From contig JAFXPL010000020.1 in NCBI GenBank assembly GCA_017527945.1, forward strand, positions 1 to 23,708: a stretch of DNA of 23,708 nucleotides, read 5' to 3'. Each line of letters begins with the position of its first letter. The stretch's first letter is position 1. Origin of the DNA: Bacteroidales bacterium (GTDB lineage Bacteria; Bacteroidota; Bacteroidia; Bacteroidales; WCHB1-69). Below the pieces are notes generated by a model that had not been told where the DNA came from, made no database searches, and was given only the letters and a program-made list of their open reading frames with translations. The position numbers and the translations under genes are program-made. Below, piece after piece: positions 16,577 through 23,615 of this stretch.

Positions 16577-17188
16577 TTAATGAATACGTAATATTTTCAT
16601 TTTTTTTGCAATCAAAATGCCCAATCCCGCTAAAACAGCCGCAATCAGCCAGCCGCAGAAGATGTCAAAAGGATAATGCACCCCCACATACACCCGGCTG
16701 TAACAGGTCAGAAACGTCGTGCCGAAAAGCAACACTGCCAAGAGCCATCGCCGCCGAACTTTCGGACGAAGGAAATGGAAGAACAGAATGGAAGCCATGA
16801 GGTAGTTGATGGCATGGTTCGATGGCCAGCTGTATCTTCCTCCATAATAGTAAGTTCCATCTTTCCTTTGATGCAACTGCACCTTATAGTCATCATGGTA
16901 TTCCGCGTCATGCGACGGTCTTAGCCGCGCGGCCGTTGGCTTGAGAATCCGTGCCCCCAGCGTGTCGGCTAAGAAAGCGACAACCGTAATCAACAGCAAA
17001 ATTTTCCAAGATGACTTCCGATAATAGTAAATCACGGCAGCAACCAGAATAAGGGCAAAAACAATGCCGAAAGTATGACTTGTGACCACCCACATGAACT
17101 GGTCCCAAAAGGGCGTGTGATGGCCGTTGATGAGCTGGAACAGCTGTTTGTCCCAATCGAATACGGAAGAGTGGAAAAATTCGGTCAT
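16577..17188 (-). CDS. PAP2 superfamily membrane phosphatase
   Basis: 203 aa membrane protein with about five to six hydrophobic helices. All three phosphatase motifs are intact: KPTAARLRP (K83-x6-R90-P91), PSNH (122-125), and SRVYVGVHYPFD with S164, R165, the catalytic H171 and D175. Motifs 1 and 2 are separated by a polar loop (about 92-120), as in lipid A phosphatases and undecaprenyl-pyrophosphate phosphatases. Family knowledge allows removal of phosphate from a polyprenyl carrier or from lipid A; sequence alone does not decide. It is the last gene of a tight operon, starting 4 bp after the gtrA stop, which suggests carrier-lipid recycling or lipid modification tied to the glycosyltransferase. 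Confidence 0.9.
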   Translation of the reverse strand: MTEFFHSSVFDWDKQLFQLINGHHTPFWDQFMWVVTSHTFGIVFALILVAAVIYYYRKSSWKILLLITVVAFLADTLGARILKPTAARLRPSHDAEYHDDYKVQLHQRKDGTYYYGGRYSWPSNHAINYLMASILFFHFLRPKVRRRWLLAVLLFGTTFLTCYSRVYVGVHYPFDIFCGWLIAAVLAGLGILIAKKMKILRIH

Positions 17189-17192
17189 TTTA

Positions 17193-17576
17193 TCAAAACG
17201 TAAACAGATAATTCATCACAAAATTCCAGACGGTGACCACACCGATGGCGAAGATTTTGGCGAGGTAGAAGTTGAGTTTCAGTTTACCGTGGAGAAGATA
17301 GACCACCAAATTATTGATTCCCAATCCGATAAGAGAAATCAAAAAGAATTTTCCGTATTCAACGGGGATGTTTGTGTTGGTGCTCTGGAACGTCCACAGC
17401 CGGTTCCATATATAGTTGTTGGTGGCGGCAAGGATGAAACCGATGGAGTTGGAAAGGTACTTGTTCCAGCCGAACTTCTCCTTGCACAGCCACGTGGCAC
17501 CGAAATCGACCGCCATGCCCGAAAAACCGACTGCACAGAATTTCAAGAACTTGAGTATCAACGCACTATCAATCAT
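17193..17576 (-). CDS. GtrA family membrane protein
   Basis: 127 aa from the ATG at 17576. The open frame extends upstream to 17660, but that part lies inside the glycosyltransferase gene and is not GtrA-like. Four hydrophobic helices fit the GtrA fold, with the family's characteristic blocks FLKFCAVGFSGMAVDFGATWL, NSIGFILAATNNYIWNRLWTF and VWNFVMNYLFTF. GtrA-type proteins are thought to flip or help transfer polyprenyl-phosphate-linked sugars across the inner membrane. The start overlaps the 3' end of the glycosyltransferase gene by 8 bp, so the two are probably translationally coupled. Confidence 0.9.
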   Translation of the reverse strand: MIDSALILKFLKFCAVGFSGMAVDFGATWLCKEKFGWNKYLSNSIGFILAATNNYIWNRLWTFQSTNTNIPVEYGKFFLISLIGLGINNLVVYLLHGKLKLNFYLAKIFAIGVVTVWNFVMNYLFTF

Positions 17577-19236
17577 GGCATTGGATTTTGACAGGTTTGC
17601 TGTTGACAGACCGGCACACGAGGTTGTCGAGACAGATGACGAATGGAACATCAGGAACATGCGGCGCTTCCGTTGAAATTTTCACGCTTCCACCAGCGGG
17701 AATCTGCACATTTTCAGGGACGGGACACGCTATGGTATGCGTTCCGTCCTCAAATTTGTATGCTACATACAGTGTCACGGGAAGTTCTGGATGCGCAAAA
17801 ACAAATGGCTGGTCGTAGGTGTTGTGTAAGGTCAGTTGCAGATGGAGTGTATCGTTCTGCAGATGGTATTCATCAACATCCACATCAATCCGGTTTGCCC
17901 CTTGGAAATTATTTACTTTCAATAAGTTATATTCTCTACCGCTACAATTGTGGATGACTTTCGTCTTTTCTTCCGGATAGGGAATTTGGTAATTCGCCGG
18001 TTCGAGGACCAACACCGGCTTGCCTTGATACTTCCGGTCAAACTGCCAGATGTCGAACTGAGTGCGGCGGTTGTAAACCGAGCTCAACGCAGTTGTCTCC
18101 CCAATATGGAACCAATAAACGGATGGAAGCTGGAACGAGCTCGCGAAAAGAACCGGGGCTTCTCCTCTTGCACTTTCGTTGGCAATATTATCATAGAAAA
18201 ATTCGCAACCTTCCAGGATTTCGAATTCCTCATCGCCGAGAAGCGGGACAAAAGGACGCGAGACGAGCAGAATAGCTGAGGCAGGAATCATCACGTAGTT
18301 CACCCACTTTTCCCATTTCGCTTCACAAAGTTCATGGAAAAGGATACAGATCATGGGTACTACCGCGGCCATGGTCCAATGCGGTTCGGCATGACCCTTG
18401 ACGGTCATCGTCCAGAAGAAAACGAGGAAGCCGACGACGGAGAAGCCGCACGCCCGAAGAAATTTGTCGGCGGTGGCACGATTTTTCCAACAAAACCAGA
18501 TGGCAAGGGACAGGCACACAGGGTTGCAGACCAAAAGCTGAAGGGGAAGATACTCCAACAAATATTGGATTTTGAATGTCGTATTCCGTTGAAACAGATG
18601 GTATTGAATGCTCGGAAAATCGTGGTTGACTTGCCACAAGATGTGGGGAATGAAGAGAACCAGCGCCAAAAGGCCCGCGCAAACGACCTTCGGGTCTTTC
18701 AGCAGCCGAAGATTGGACAGGAGCACGAAGCCAATCACCAAAACCGCCATATATTTGCTGTAGAGCATCGCGGCCATAGAGATGCCAATAAAGATGGCCA
18801 ACTTCCAGCCCGGCTTCTTGACATACCTTTTATATAGCAAAAAGAAGAGTGCGGTGAAGAAGAGCATCGGAACGTCCGGGGTGGTAATGAAACCGTAGAT
18901 GACAAATATCGGGATGGAAGCTGCGATGGCGAAAAAGGTCACGACCGCCCGGTTGGAAGTGAGTTTTTCTTCAACGCATTGACCTAACAGCAAAACAGTC
19001 ACACCATGTAGCAGCACCGTCAAAAACCGAATGGAGAGGTAGCCTTTGAAGAGAAGACTGCTCAAGAAAGTCATCAAGCCCACCATAGGCGGATGATCAT
19101 AATAGCCCCAATCGAGAAACCGCCCATAGAGGGCATAGTAAGCCTCGTCTGCGTGCAAGGGAGTGCCGATGGCCTGCAGCAGGTCAATCAACACCCAGAT
19201 TGCCAACAAGATGTAGAACAGTCTTTGCGGTTTCAT
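17569..19236 (-). CDS. ArnT/PMT-like glycosyltransferase (family 39/83 type)
   Basis: 555 aa. The N-terminal two thirds is a multi-helix membrane domain of the PMT_2 (GT-C) fold. It begins with HADEAYYALYGRFLDWGYYDHPPMV: D30/E31 form the catalytic-type acidic pair in the first periplasmic loop, and YYDHPP (45-50) is the classic motif of lipid-linked sugar transferases. A soluble C-terminal part (about 345-555) is probably periplasmic, with a beta-rich end. Such enzymes move a sugar from a polyprenyl-phosphate carrier to lipid A, a glycan or a protein on the periplasmic side; the acceptor is unknown here. It heads the operon with gtrA and the PAP2 phosphatase. The ATG at 19236 is downstream of a -7 box and a terminator. 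Confidence 0.88.
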   Translation of the reverse strand: MKPQRLFYILLAIWVLIDLLQAIGTPLHADEAYYALYGRFLDWGYYDHPPMVGLMTFLSSLLFKGYLSIRFLTVLLHGVTVLLLGQCVEEKLTSNRAVVTFFAIAASIPIFVIYGFITTPDVPMLFFTALFFLLYKRYVKKPGWKLAIFIGISMAAMLYSKYMAVLVIGFVLLSNLRLLKDPKVVCAGLLALVLFIPHILWQVNHDFPSIQYHLFQRNTTFKIQYLLEYLPLQLLVCNPVCLSLAIWFCWKNRATADKFLRACGFSVVGFLVFFWTMTVKGHAEPHWTMAAVVPMICILFHELCEAKWEKWVNYVMIPASAILLVSRPFVPLLGDEEFEILEGCEFFYDNIANESARGEAPVLFASSFQLPSVYWFHIGETTALSSVYNRRTQFDIWQFDRKYQGKPVLVLEPANYQIPYPEEKTKVIHNCSGREYNLLKVNNFQGANRIDVDVDEYHLQNDTLHLQLTLHNTYDQPFVFAHPELPVTLYVAYKFEDGTHTIACPVPENVQIPAGGSVKISTEAPHVPDVPFVICLDNLVCRSVNSKPVKIQCHD

Positions 19237-19244
19237 AACGGCTG

Positions 19245-19252
19245 CAAAAATA
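19245..19252 (-). promoter_or_regulatory. Candidate -7 box for the glycosyltransferase operon
   Basis: The minus strand reads TATTTTTG 8 bp upstream of the ATG. It lies 3 bp beyond the T-run of the tRNA-Cys terminator, so its -33 region would fall within the terminator hairpin. The resulting mRNA would be nearly leaderless. Confidence 0.4.
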
Positions 19253-19255
19253 CAT

Positions 19256-19290
19256 AAAAAACGTTGAGACGCGATAAATCGCGTCTCAAC
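19256..19290 (-). terminator. Intrinsic terminator of tRNA-Cys
   Basis: A perfect 13-bp stem (GTTGAGACGCGAT and its complement) with a 2-base nominal loop lies at 19263-19290 and is followed on the minus strand by G and six T. It begins 4 bp past the tRNA-Cys 3' end. Confidence 0.85.
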
Positions 19291-19294
19291 ATTG

Positions 19295-19365
19295 AGGTCT
19301 CTTCCAGATTCGAACTGGAGTCAACGGTTTTGCAGACCGGTACCTAACCACTCGGCCAAGAGACC
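19295..19365 (-). tRNA. tRNA-Cys (GCA)
   Basis: 71 nt on the minus strand. The acceptor stem is GGTCTCT with AGAGACC and ends in discriminator T, as bacterial tRNA-Cys requires. The D arm is GGCCGAGTGGTTAGGTACC, the anticodon loop is CTGCAAA with anticodon GCA, the anticodon stem is CGGTC-like with its complement, and the T arm contains GTTCGAATC. CCA is not encoded. It has its own promoter box upstream and a terminator directly downstream, so it is transcribed alone. Confidence 0.95.
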
Positions 19366-19380
19366 TTGAATTTGGTGCGG

Positions 19381-19388
19381 CAAAAATA
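19381..19388 (-). promoter_or_regulatory. Promoter of tRNA-Cys
   Basis: The minus strand reads TATTTTTG, an exact -7 match, 15 bp upstream of the tRNA 5' end. A TTG (in TGTTG) lies 18 bp further upstream, close to the expected -33 position. It is one of the best promoters in the window. Confidence 0.6.
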
Positions 19389-19479
19389 CACTTTTTTTTG
19401 ATATGGCAACAGGGTGAAAAAATTTTTTACTGCCGACGCACGATTTGCAAATCAATTTTCGATTTTCAACTAAAAAATG

Positions 19480-19487
19480 TACTTTTG
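19480..19487 (+). promoter_or_regulatory. Candidate -7 box for lgt
   Basis: TACTTTTG is an exact match, 22 bp before the ATG at 19510. It overlaps the extended open frame that begins at 19477 and so argues against that longer start. Confidence 0.5.
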
Positions 19488-19509
19488 CACCGCTAAAAAT
19501 AAGAGAACA

Positions 19510-20400
19510 ATGGGTATGTTTTATCACACTTTATGCTATATCACATGGAAAGTGAATCCTGTGGCGTTCCACCTTGGCTCTGTGGAAGTTCGTTGGTACG
19601 GAATCCTGCTGGCCTTGGGCTTCCTGCTGGCATATTACACCTTGCAGCAAATCTTCAAAACCGAGCATCTCTCGCAAAAACTGTTAGACAAGATCTCCAT
19701 TTGGACGATTGTGTGGACCATCGTGGGTCTGCGTTTGGGACATTTCCTGTTTTATGAGCCGGAAATGTTCATCAAGGCGCCACTACAGATTTTGCTTCCC
19801 TTTGACGAAAATTGGAAATTTATTGGTTATCAAGGACTTGCAAGTCATGGAGGGGTCGTTGGCATTTTCGGATTTCTCATCTACTACTGCTGGCGACACA
19901 AAATCAACTTCCTGTGGATTCTGGACCGTCTGGCCATTGCAGTACCGATTGCCGCATCGTTAGTGCGAATCGGCAACCTAATGAACCACGAAATTGTGGG
20001 CCGCATCACGGATGTCCCCTGGGCTTTCGACTTCCTCTACGGCGGCTTTGGCGTGGCTGGAACACTTCGTCACCCAGCACAGCTCTACGAATCTGTTGTC
20101 TATCTGCTCGTATTCGTCGGGCTATGCATCTATTATTTCAAATTCGCGAAAGGAAAAGTGGCTGCAGGGCGCACCTCCGGCATCACGCTGACAGTGATTT
20201 TCACCGCTCGTTTCATCATCGAATTTTTCAAGGAAGTACAAGTGCAGGGCGAGGTCGGTCATATACTCAACAACGGCCAATGGCTCAGCATCCCACTGAT
20301 TCTCATTGGGTTAGGTTGCTTGATATATTCATTTGCGAAACCATCCTACCCGGAATGCCCCTATAAGGAGGAGCCGGAAGAAAAACAGCCGAAAAAATAA
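19510..20400 (+). CDS. lgt: Phosphatidylglycerol:prolipoprotein diacylglyceryl transferase
   Basis: 296 aa from the ATG at 19510, chosen because the -7 box lies inside the longer frame. Lgt is an inner-membrane enzyme that moves diacylglycerol from phosphatidylglycerol onto the lipobox cysteine of prelipoproteins, the first step of lipoprotein maturation. About seven hydrophobic helices are visible. Family landmarks are VRWYG (27-31), ASHGGVVG with H113, and the Lgt signature VRIGNLMNHEIVG with R153, N156 and E161, matching the essential R143, N146 and E151 of E. coli. The usual first glycine of the GRIGN signature is V here. RHPAQLYES and RFIIEFFKE also match. The charged C-terminal tail is probably cytoplasmic. 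The gene ends 4 bp from the convergent lipoprotein gene. Confidence 0.95.
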   Translation: MGMFYHTLCYITWKVNPVAFHLGSVEVRWYGILLALGFLLAYYTLQQIFKTEHLSQKLLDKISIWTIVWTIVGLRLGHFLFYEPEMFIKAPLQILLPFDENWKFIGYQGLASHGGVVGIFGFLIYYCWRHKINFLWILDRLAIAVPIAASLVRIGNLMNHEIVGRITDVPWAFDFLYGGFGVAGTLRHPAQLYESVVYLLVFVGLCIYYFKFAKGKVAAGRTSGITLTVIFTARFIIEFFKEVQVQGEVGHILNNGQWLSIPLILIGLGCLIYSFAKPSYPECPYKEEPEEKQPKK

Positions 20401-20404
20401 GCCT

Positions 20405-20833
20405 TTATTCGAAATATCCGGTGAAATCCACATTCACCGTTTTGTCATTGCTGGTGGTGAAAGTGAGATTGGATTGCACCGACCCGCTTTTGAACTCAGC
20501 TTGAACGTCTATTTGCGTGATGGTCTCCGTAGAATCGCAAACCTGGATACTGTCGATGGCGGGCATAGTTTTCAAAAGATCTTCAAGCTGCGACACAGAT
20601 GCTATACCGGCAAATTTATGCTTGTCAGTCTGCCCCATCACCACTAAATCGTTCATCAGAAAATAGATACCATCGTCTCGGTTAACATAGGTGAAACTTA
20701 GGCTTCCGGCCTCCCGCAGGTTATTGGAATTGTTATGGAATGTGCCGTAATAGCGGCCGCCTATGATATCGCCGCTGTCACATGAAGTGAAAACAAGGGT
20801 TAAAAGGGCAATGATGACAAATATTTTTTTCAT
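20405..20833 (-). CDS. Small lipoprotein of unknown function
   Basis: 142 aa from the ATG at 20833; an upstream in-frame ATG at 20863 would spoil the signal peptide. MKKIFVIIALLTLVFTSC is a lipoprotein signal with cysteine 18 as the lipidation site, followed by DSGD. The mature part is small, polar and probably beta-rich (GSLSFTYVNRDDGIYFLMND, then VQSNLTFTTSNDKTVNVDFTGYF). I do not recognise a family. Small lipoproteins of this kind are common in Bacteroidales. The gene faces lgt tail to tail with only 4 bp between stops. It has its own promoter box and is not clearly in an operon with the genes upstream. Confidence 0.8.
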   Translation of the reverse strand: MKKIFVIIALLTLVFTSCDSGDIIGGRYYGTFHNNSNNLREAGSLSFTYVNRDDGIYFLMNDLVVMGQTDKHKFAGIASVSQLEDLLKTMPAIDSIQVCDSTETITQIDVQAEFKSGSVQSNLTFTTSNDKTVNVDFTGYFE

Positions 20834-20884
20834 TTTTTCAAAACCTATAAGTCTGTTAAACAAATACTTCCTTTATTGAAGATG

Positions 20885-20892
20885 CAAAAATA
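20885..20892 (-). promoter_or_regulatory. Candidate promoter of the small lipoprotein gene
   Basis: The minus strand reads TATTTTTG 51 bp upstream of the start at 20833. A TTG (GATTG) lies 17 bp further upstream. Confidence 0.5.
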
Positions 20893-20944
20893 GAAAATTT
20901 ATGCACACACAATCTTTCGATGTGGATGAAAAAAATCGAAACAA

Positions 20945-22189
20945 TCAAAACTCGTCTTTCACCCAGATCCATTTATACACCTGGTCTCCACGCCGCACCA
21001 ATTCCTTGGTTTTCACGGAACAGTAAACACCTTTGGAAACGTTATCCACGGACTGATCATCCACGCGAATCTCTTGCACGGTGTCCTCATAGACTCCAGT
21101 GGTGGGGCCGATGACGAGCAGGTCGTCACCCACGGAAAGGCTGTCCTCCTCCATGCATATTTCTGCAACACCAAGTTTGCCAAAGTAATTGGTAATCTTA
21201 CCGATGCGCCGTTTCATGCGGGTGGCTTGCGAACCATACTTGTCGGCCCATTCACCGGTAGTGCGCCCGAGGTAGTAGCCGTCCCAGAAGTCACGGTTAT
21301 AGACACTGCGCAGGCGGGTCATCCAGCCGTTGATTTTTTCAATGTCAAAGGTCTGGTTGCAAATGGCATCCAGGGCTTCGTGGTAGCATTCGGTCACCAT
21401 TTTGACATATTCGGGAGAACGTCCACGACCTTCGATTTTCAAGATGGAGACACCAGCACGCACGATTTTGTCGAGATAGCCAATGGTGCAGAGATCTTTT
21501 GGCGAGAAAATGTACGGGTTTTCGACCTTCAGTTCGAGGCCGTCCTCGATGTCGCGTACTTCGTAAGCGCGGCGACAGGGCTGCAAGCACGCGCCCCGAT
21601 TGGCGGGGGAGTTGTAGTTGTCGAGACTAAGGTAGCATCGGCCCGAAACCGCCATGCAAAGAGCCCCGTGCACGAAAACCTCAATTTTCACGAGTTCGCC
21701 GTTAGGCCCTTTAATTTGCTGAGCCCCAATTTCTTGGCAAATGTCAGCAATATGCTTCAGCTGGCACTCGCGGCCGAGCACAATTACATCAGCGAATTGG
21801 GCATAGTAGCGCACCGCCTCCACGTTTGTGACATTGCATTGGGTGGAAAGGTGGATTTCGACACCAATTTCGCGGGCATACTGGATGACGGCCATATCGG
21901 AGGCGATGATGGCAGTGACACCACACGCCTTGGCCGCATCCAACAGCTCATGCATCCGCTCTATTTCATCATTATATATAATAGTGTTGACGGTGAGGTA
22001 ACTTTTCACACCGTGTTCGTGGCAAATACCAACGATATTGGCGAGGTCGTCGAGAGAGAAGTTGGCAGCGGAACGGGAGCGCATGTTCATGGCACCCACG
22101 CCGAAATAGACCGAGCCGGCACCTGCAGCGATGGCAGCAGACAATGACTCATACGAGCCTACCGGCGACATGATTTCCACGGGAGTCAT
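20945..22189 (-). CDS. U32 family protein, probable tRNA hydroxylation enzyme (TrhP/YegQ-like)
   Basis: 414 aa. Peptidase_U32 family by name, but the bacterial members of this length (E. coli TrhP/YegQ) are required for 5-hydroxyuridine formation at tRNA position 34, and the longer RlhA acts on 23S rRNA. The sequence opens with EIMSPVGSYESLSAAIAAGAGSVYFGV, the usual start. The family signature EVFVHGALCMAVSGRCYLS begins at E170. Four cysteines, C178, C185, C201 and C205, have the spacing expected of the iron-sulfur cluster described in this group. A small beta domain ends the protein (about 320-414). The ATG overlaps the stop of the upstream pseudouridine synthase gene as ATGA, so the two are coupled, which fits a shared role in RNA modification. 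Confidence 0.88.
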   Translation of the reverse strand: MTPVEIMSPVGSYESLSAAIAAGAGSVYFGVGAMNMRSRSAANFSLDDLANIVGICHEHGVKSYLTVNTIIYNDEIERMHELLDAAKACGVTAIIASDMAVIQYAREIGVEIHLSTQCNVTNVEAVRYYAQFADVIVLGRECQLKHIADICQEIGAQQIKGPNGELVKIEVFVHGALCMAVSGRCYLSLDNYNSPANRGACLQPCRRAYEVRDIEDGLELKVENPYIFSPKDLCTIGYLDKIVRAGVSILKIEGRGRSPEYVKMVTECYHEALDAICNQTFDIEKINGWMTRLRSVYNRDFWDGYYLGRTTGEWADKYGSQATRMKRRIGKITNYFGKLGVAEICMEEDSLSVGDDLLVIGPTTGVYEDTVQEIRVDDQSVDNVSKGVYCSVKTKELVRRGDQVYKWIWVKDEF

Positions 22190-23439
22190 CGGGTAAAAGG
22201 TTCGGATTCTGATTCGTCTTTAGGCTTGGAAAGCATTTTCAGGAAGCTGACCTCGTTTTTGGTGAGGAAGCGCCAGCGACCACGCGGCAGGTCTTTTTTG
22301 GTGAGACCTGCGAAAACCACACGGTCGAGCTTAACCACCTCGTAACCAAGAGACTCGAACATTCGACGCACGATACGGTTCTTGCCGGAGTGGATGGTCA
22401 CCCCCACTTCACGCTTGCCCTCGCCGACGTATTCCACGTCGTCAGGGGTGATTTTGCCGTCGTGAAGCTCCACGCCATTACGCAACATGTCCATATCAAC
22501 AGAGGCGAAGGGCTTGTCAAGTTCCACGGCGTAGGTCTTCTCAATTTGGGAACTCGGGTGGGTGAGCTTTTTGGTGAGATCGCCGTCGTTGGTGAAAAGC
22601 AGCAGCCCGGTAGTGTCGCGGTCGAGACGGCCGACTGGGTAGATGCGTTCCTCGCAGGCATCGCTGACCAGTTCCATCACGTTGGCGCGCCCGCGTTCAT
22701 CGTCCGTGGTGGTGATATAGTCCTTAGGCTTGTTAAGCAGCACATAGACGGGTTTCTCGCGCTGAAGCACCTTATCGCCGTAGCGCACCTCATCGGTGGG
22801 CATCACCTTGTGGCCCATCTCGGTCACCACTTCGCCGTTCACAGTGATGGCTCCGGTGGAGATGAGGACATCAGCCTCGCGACGCGAACAGATGCCGGCA
22901 TTGGCAATATATTTATTAAGACGAACGGGACCGTGTTTCTCCTCGAACTCCAAAGAGAGGACGCGCTGCTTGCGCGGGAGGGTGCGACCCTCGCTCTTGC
23001 GGCGTTCGATGATTTCGGTCAGAATCTCGGACTCGGCGACCACATTGCGACGCTTCGGCTTGCTCTCGTCATCGTCGCGACGGAAACCGCGTTTGAACGA
23101 ACGGTCACGCCCCTTCTGACGGTCACGGTCGAAGTCGCGGTCATGCTTGCGCCCCCGGTTGCCCTCTCGACGGAAACCGCGTTCCTGTTCGTCGTCACGG
23201 TCACTCTCGCGGTTGAACTTGCGGTCGCGGGCAAACTTGCGTCCCCGGTCGTTTTCACGCGAAAACCGTTTCTTGGTAAACTTCCGTCCAAAATCCTCTT
23301 CGTCATCCTCGCCAAAGCGTTCCCGGCGAGGCTTTCTCCCAGAATCCGGACGTCTGTCTTCATTGCGGGAGGGTCTCCGTGGCGCACGTCTCGGCGCGAA
23401 ATCCTCCTCTGAATTATCCTTGTTGAATTGTCTGCTCAT
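22186..23439 (-). CDS. RsuA/RluB-family pseudouridine synthase with RD-rich N-terminal extension
   Basis: 417 aa. Residues 1 to about 135 are low-complexity and highly charged, dominated by R, D, K, E and G (RGRKF, DRDDEQERGFRREGNRGRKHDRDFDRDR), and are surely disordered. An S4 RNA-binding domain follows (VRLNKYIANAGICSRREADVLI, from about 172), then the PseudoU_synth_2 catalytic domain with VGRLDRDTTGLLLFTNDG, where D273 is the catalytic aspartate. The family isomerises uridine in 23S or 16S rRNA; the exact site is not readable. The typical enzyme is about 240-300 aa, so the extension is extra and may aid RNA binding. It is the first gene of the pair with the U32 protein (4-bp overlap). The ATG at 23439 is 30 bp downstream of a -7 box. 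Confidence 0.92.
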   Translation of the reverse strand: MSRQFNKDNSEEDFAPRRAPRRPSRNEDRRPDSGRKPRRERFGEDDEEDFGRKFTKKRFSRENDRGRKFARDRKFNRESDRDDEQERGFRREGNRGRKHDRDFDRDRQKGRDRSFKRGFRRDDDESKPKRRNVVAESEILTEIIERRKSEGRTLPRKQRVLSLEFEEKHGPVRLNKYIANAGICSRREADVLISTGAITVNGEVVTEMGHKVMPTDEVRYGDKVLQREKPVYVLLNKPKDYITTTDDERGRANVMELVSDACEERIYPVGRLDRDTTGLLLFTNDGDLTKKLTHPSSQIEKTYAVELDKPFASVDMDMLRNGVELHDGKITPDDVEYVGEGKREVGVTIHSGKNRIVRRMFESLGYEVVKLDRVVFAGLTKKDLPRGRWRFLTKNEVSFLKMLSKPKDESESEPFTR

Positions 23440-23469
23440 CGATGATTATACCCTTAATGAAAAATCTTG

Positions 23470-23477
23470 CAAAAATA
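23470..23477 (-). promoter_or_regulatory. Candidate -7 box for the pseudouridine synthase/U32 operon
   Basis: The minus strand reads TATTTTTG 30 bp upstream of the ATG at 23439. A CTTG lies 22 bp further upstream, a slightly long spacing for the -33 element. Confidence 0.5.
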
Positions 23478-23529
23478 CAATTTTAATTTGGAACTTGACC
23501 AAGTTGTTCCGCTCAGACAGTTCCTCGGT

Positions 23530-23563
23530 AAAAAAAAGGCACTTACGAATTCGCAAGTGCCTT
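23530..23563 (-). terminator. Intrinsic terminator following the tRNA-Asn fragment
   Basis: The minus strand forms an 11-bp stem (AGGCACTTGCG with CGTAAGTGCCT, one G-T pair) around AATT and ends in a run of eight T. It lies 8 bp past the 3' end of the tRNA fragment, as expected of the original tRNA terminator. Confidence 0.85.
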
Positions 23564-23571
23564 TCCGTTTG

Positions 23572-23615
23572 CGCTCCCTCAAGGACTTGAACCTTGGACC
23601 CTCTGATTAACAGTC
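23572..23615 (-). pseudogene. 3' fragment of tRNA-Asn, candidate integration-site scar
   Basis: The minus strand carries the 3' part of a tRNA-Asn: anticodon loop CTGTTAA (anticodon GTT), 3' anticodon strand TCAGA, variable loop GGGTC, a perfect T arm (CAAGG, TTCAAGT, CCTTG), 3' acceptor strand AGGGAGC and discriminator G. The 5' side fails. The bases before the loop (TGAGA) do not pair properly with TCAGA, no D arm is seen, and no GCTCCCT-like strand is present where the 5' acceptor should be. It is therefore not a functional tRNA. The break near the anticodon loop is where tyrosine recombinases often cross over in tRNA genes. The original terminator is still attached on the left. Confidence 0.7.

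Noticed and set aside
20915..20941. Inverted repeat TTTCGAT/ATCGAAA between the U32 and lipoprotein genes as a terminator or operator
   Set aside because: A 7-bp AT-rich stem with a 13-base loop and no T-run is weak and could arise by chance in A/T-rich DNA.
21074..22147. Long plus-strand open frame (357 codons)
   Set aside because: It is fully antisense to the well supported U32 gene and its translation has no family features.
22390..23412. Long plus-strand open frame (340 codons)
   Set aside because: It mirrors the pseudouridine synthase gene, including its RD-rich part, and is a by-product of codon bias.
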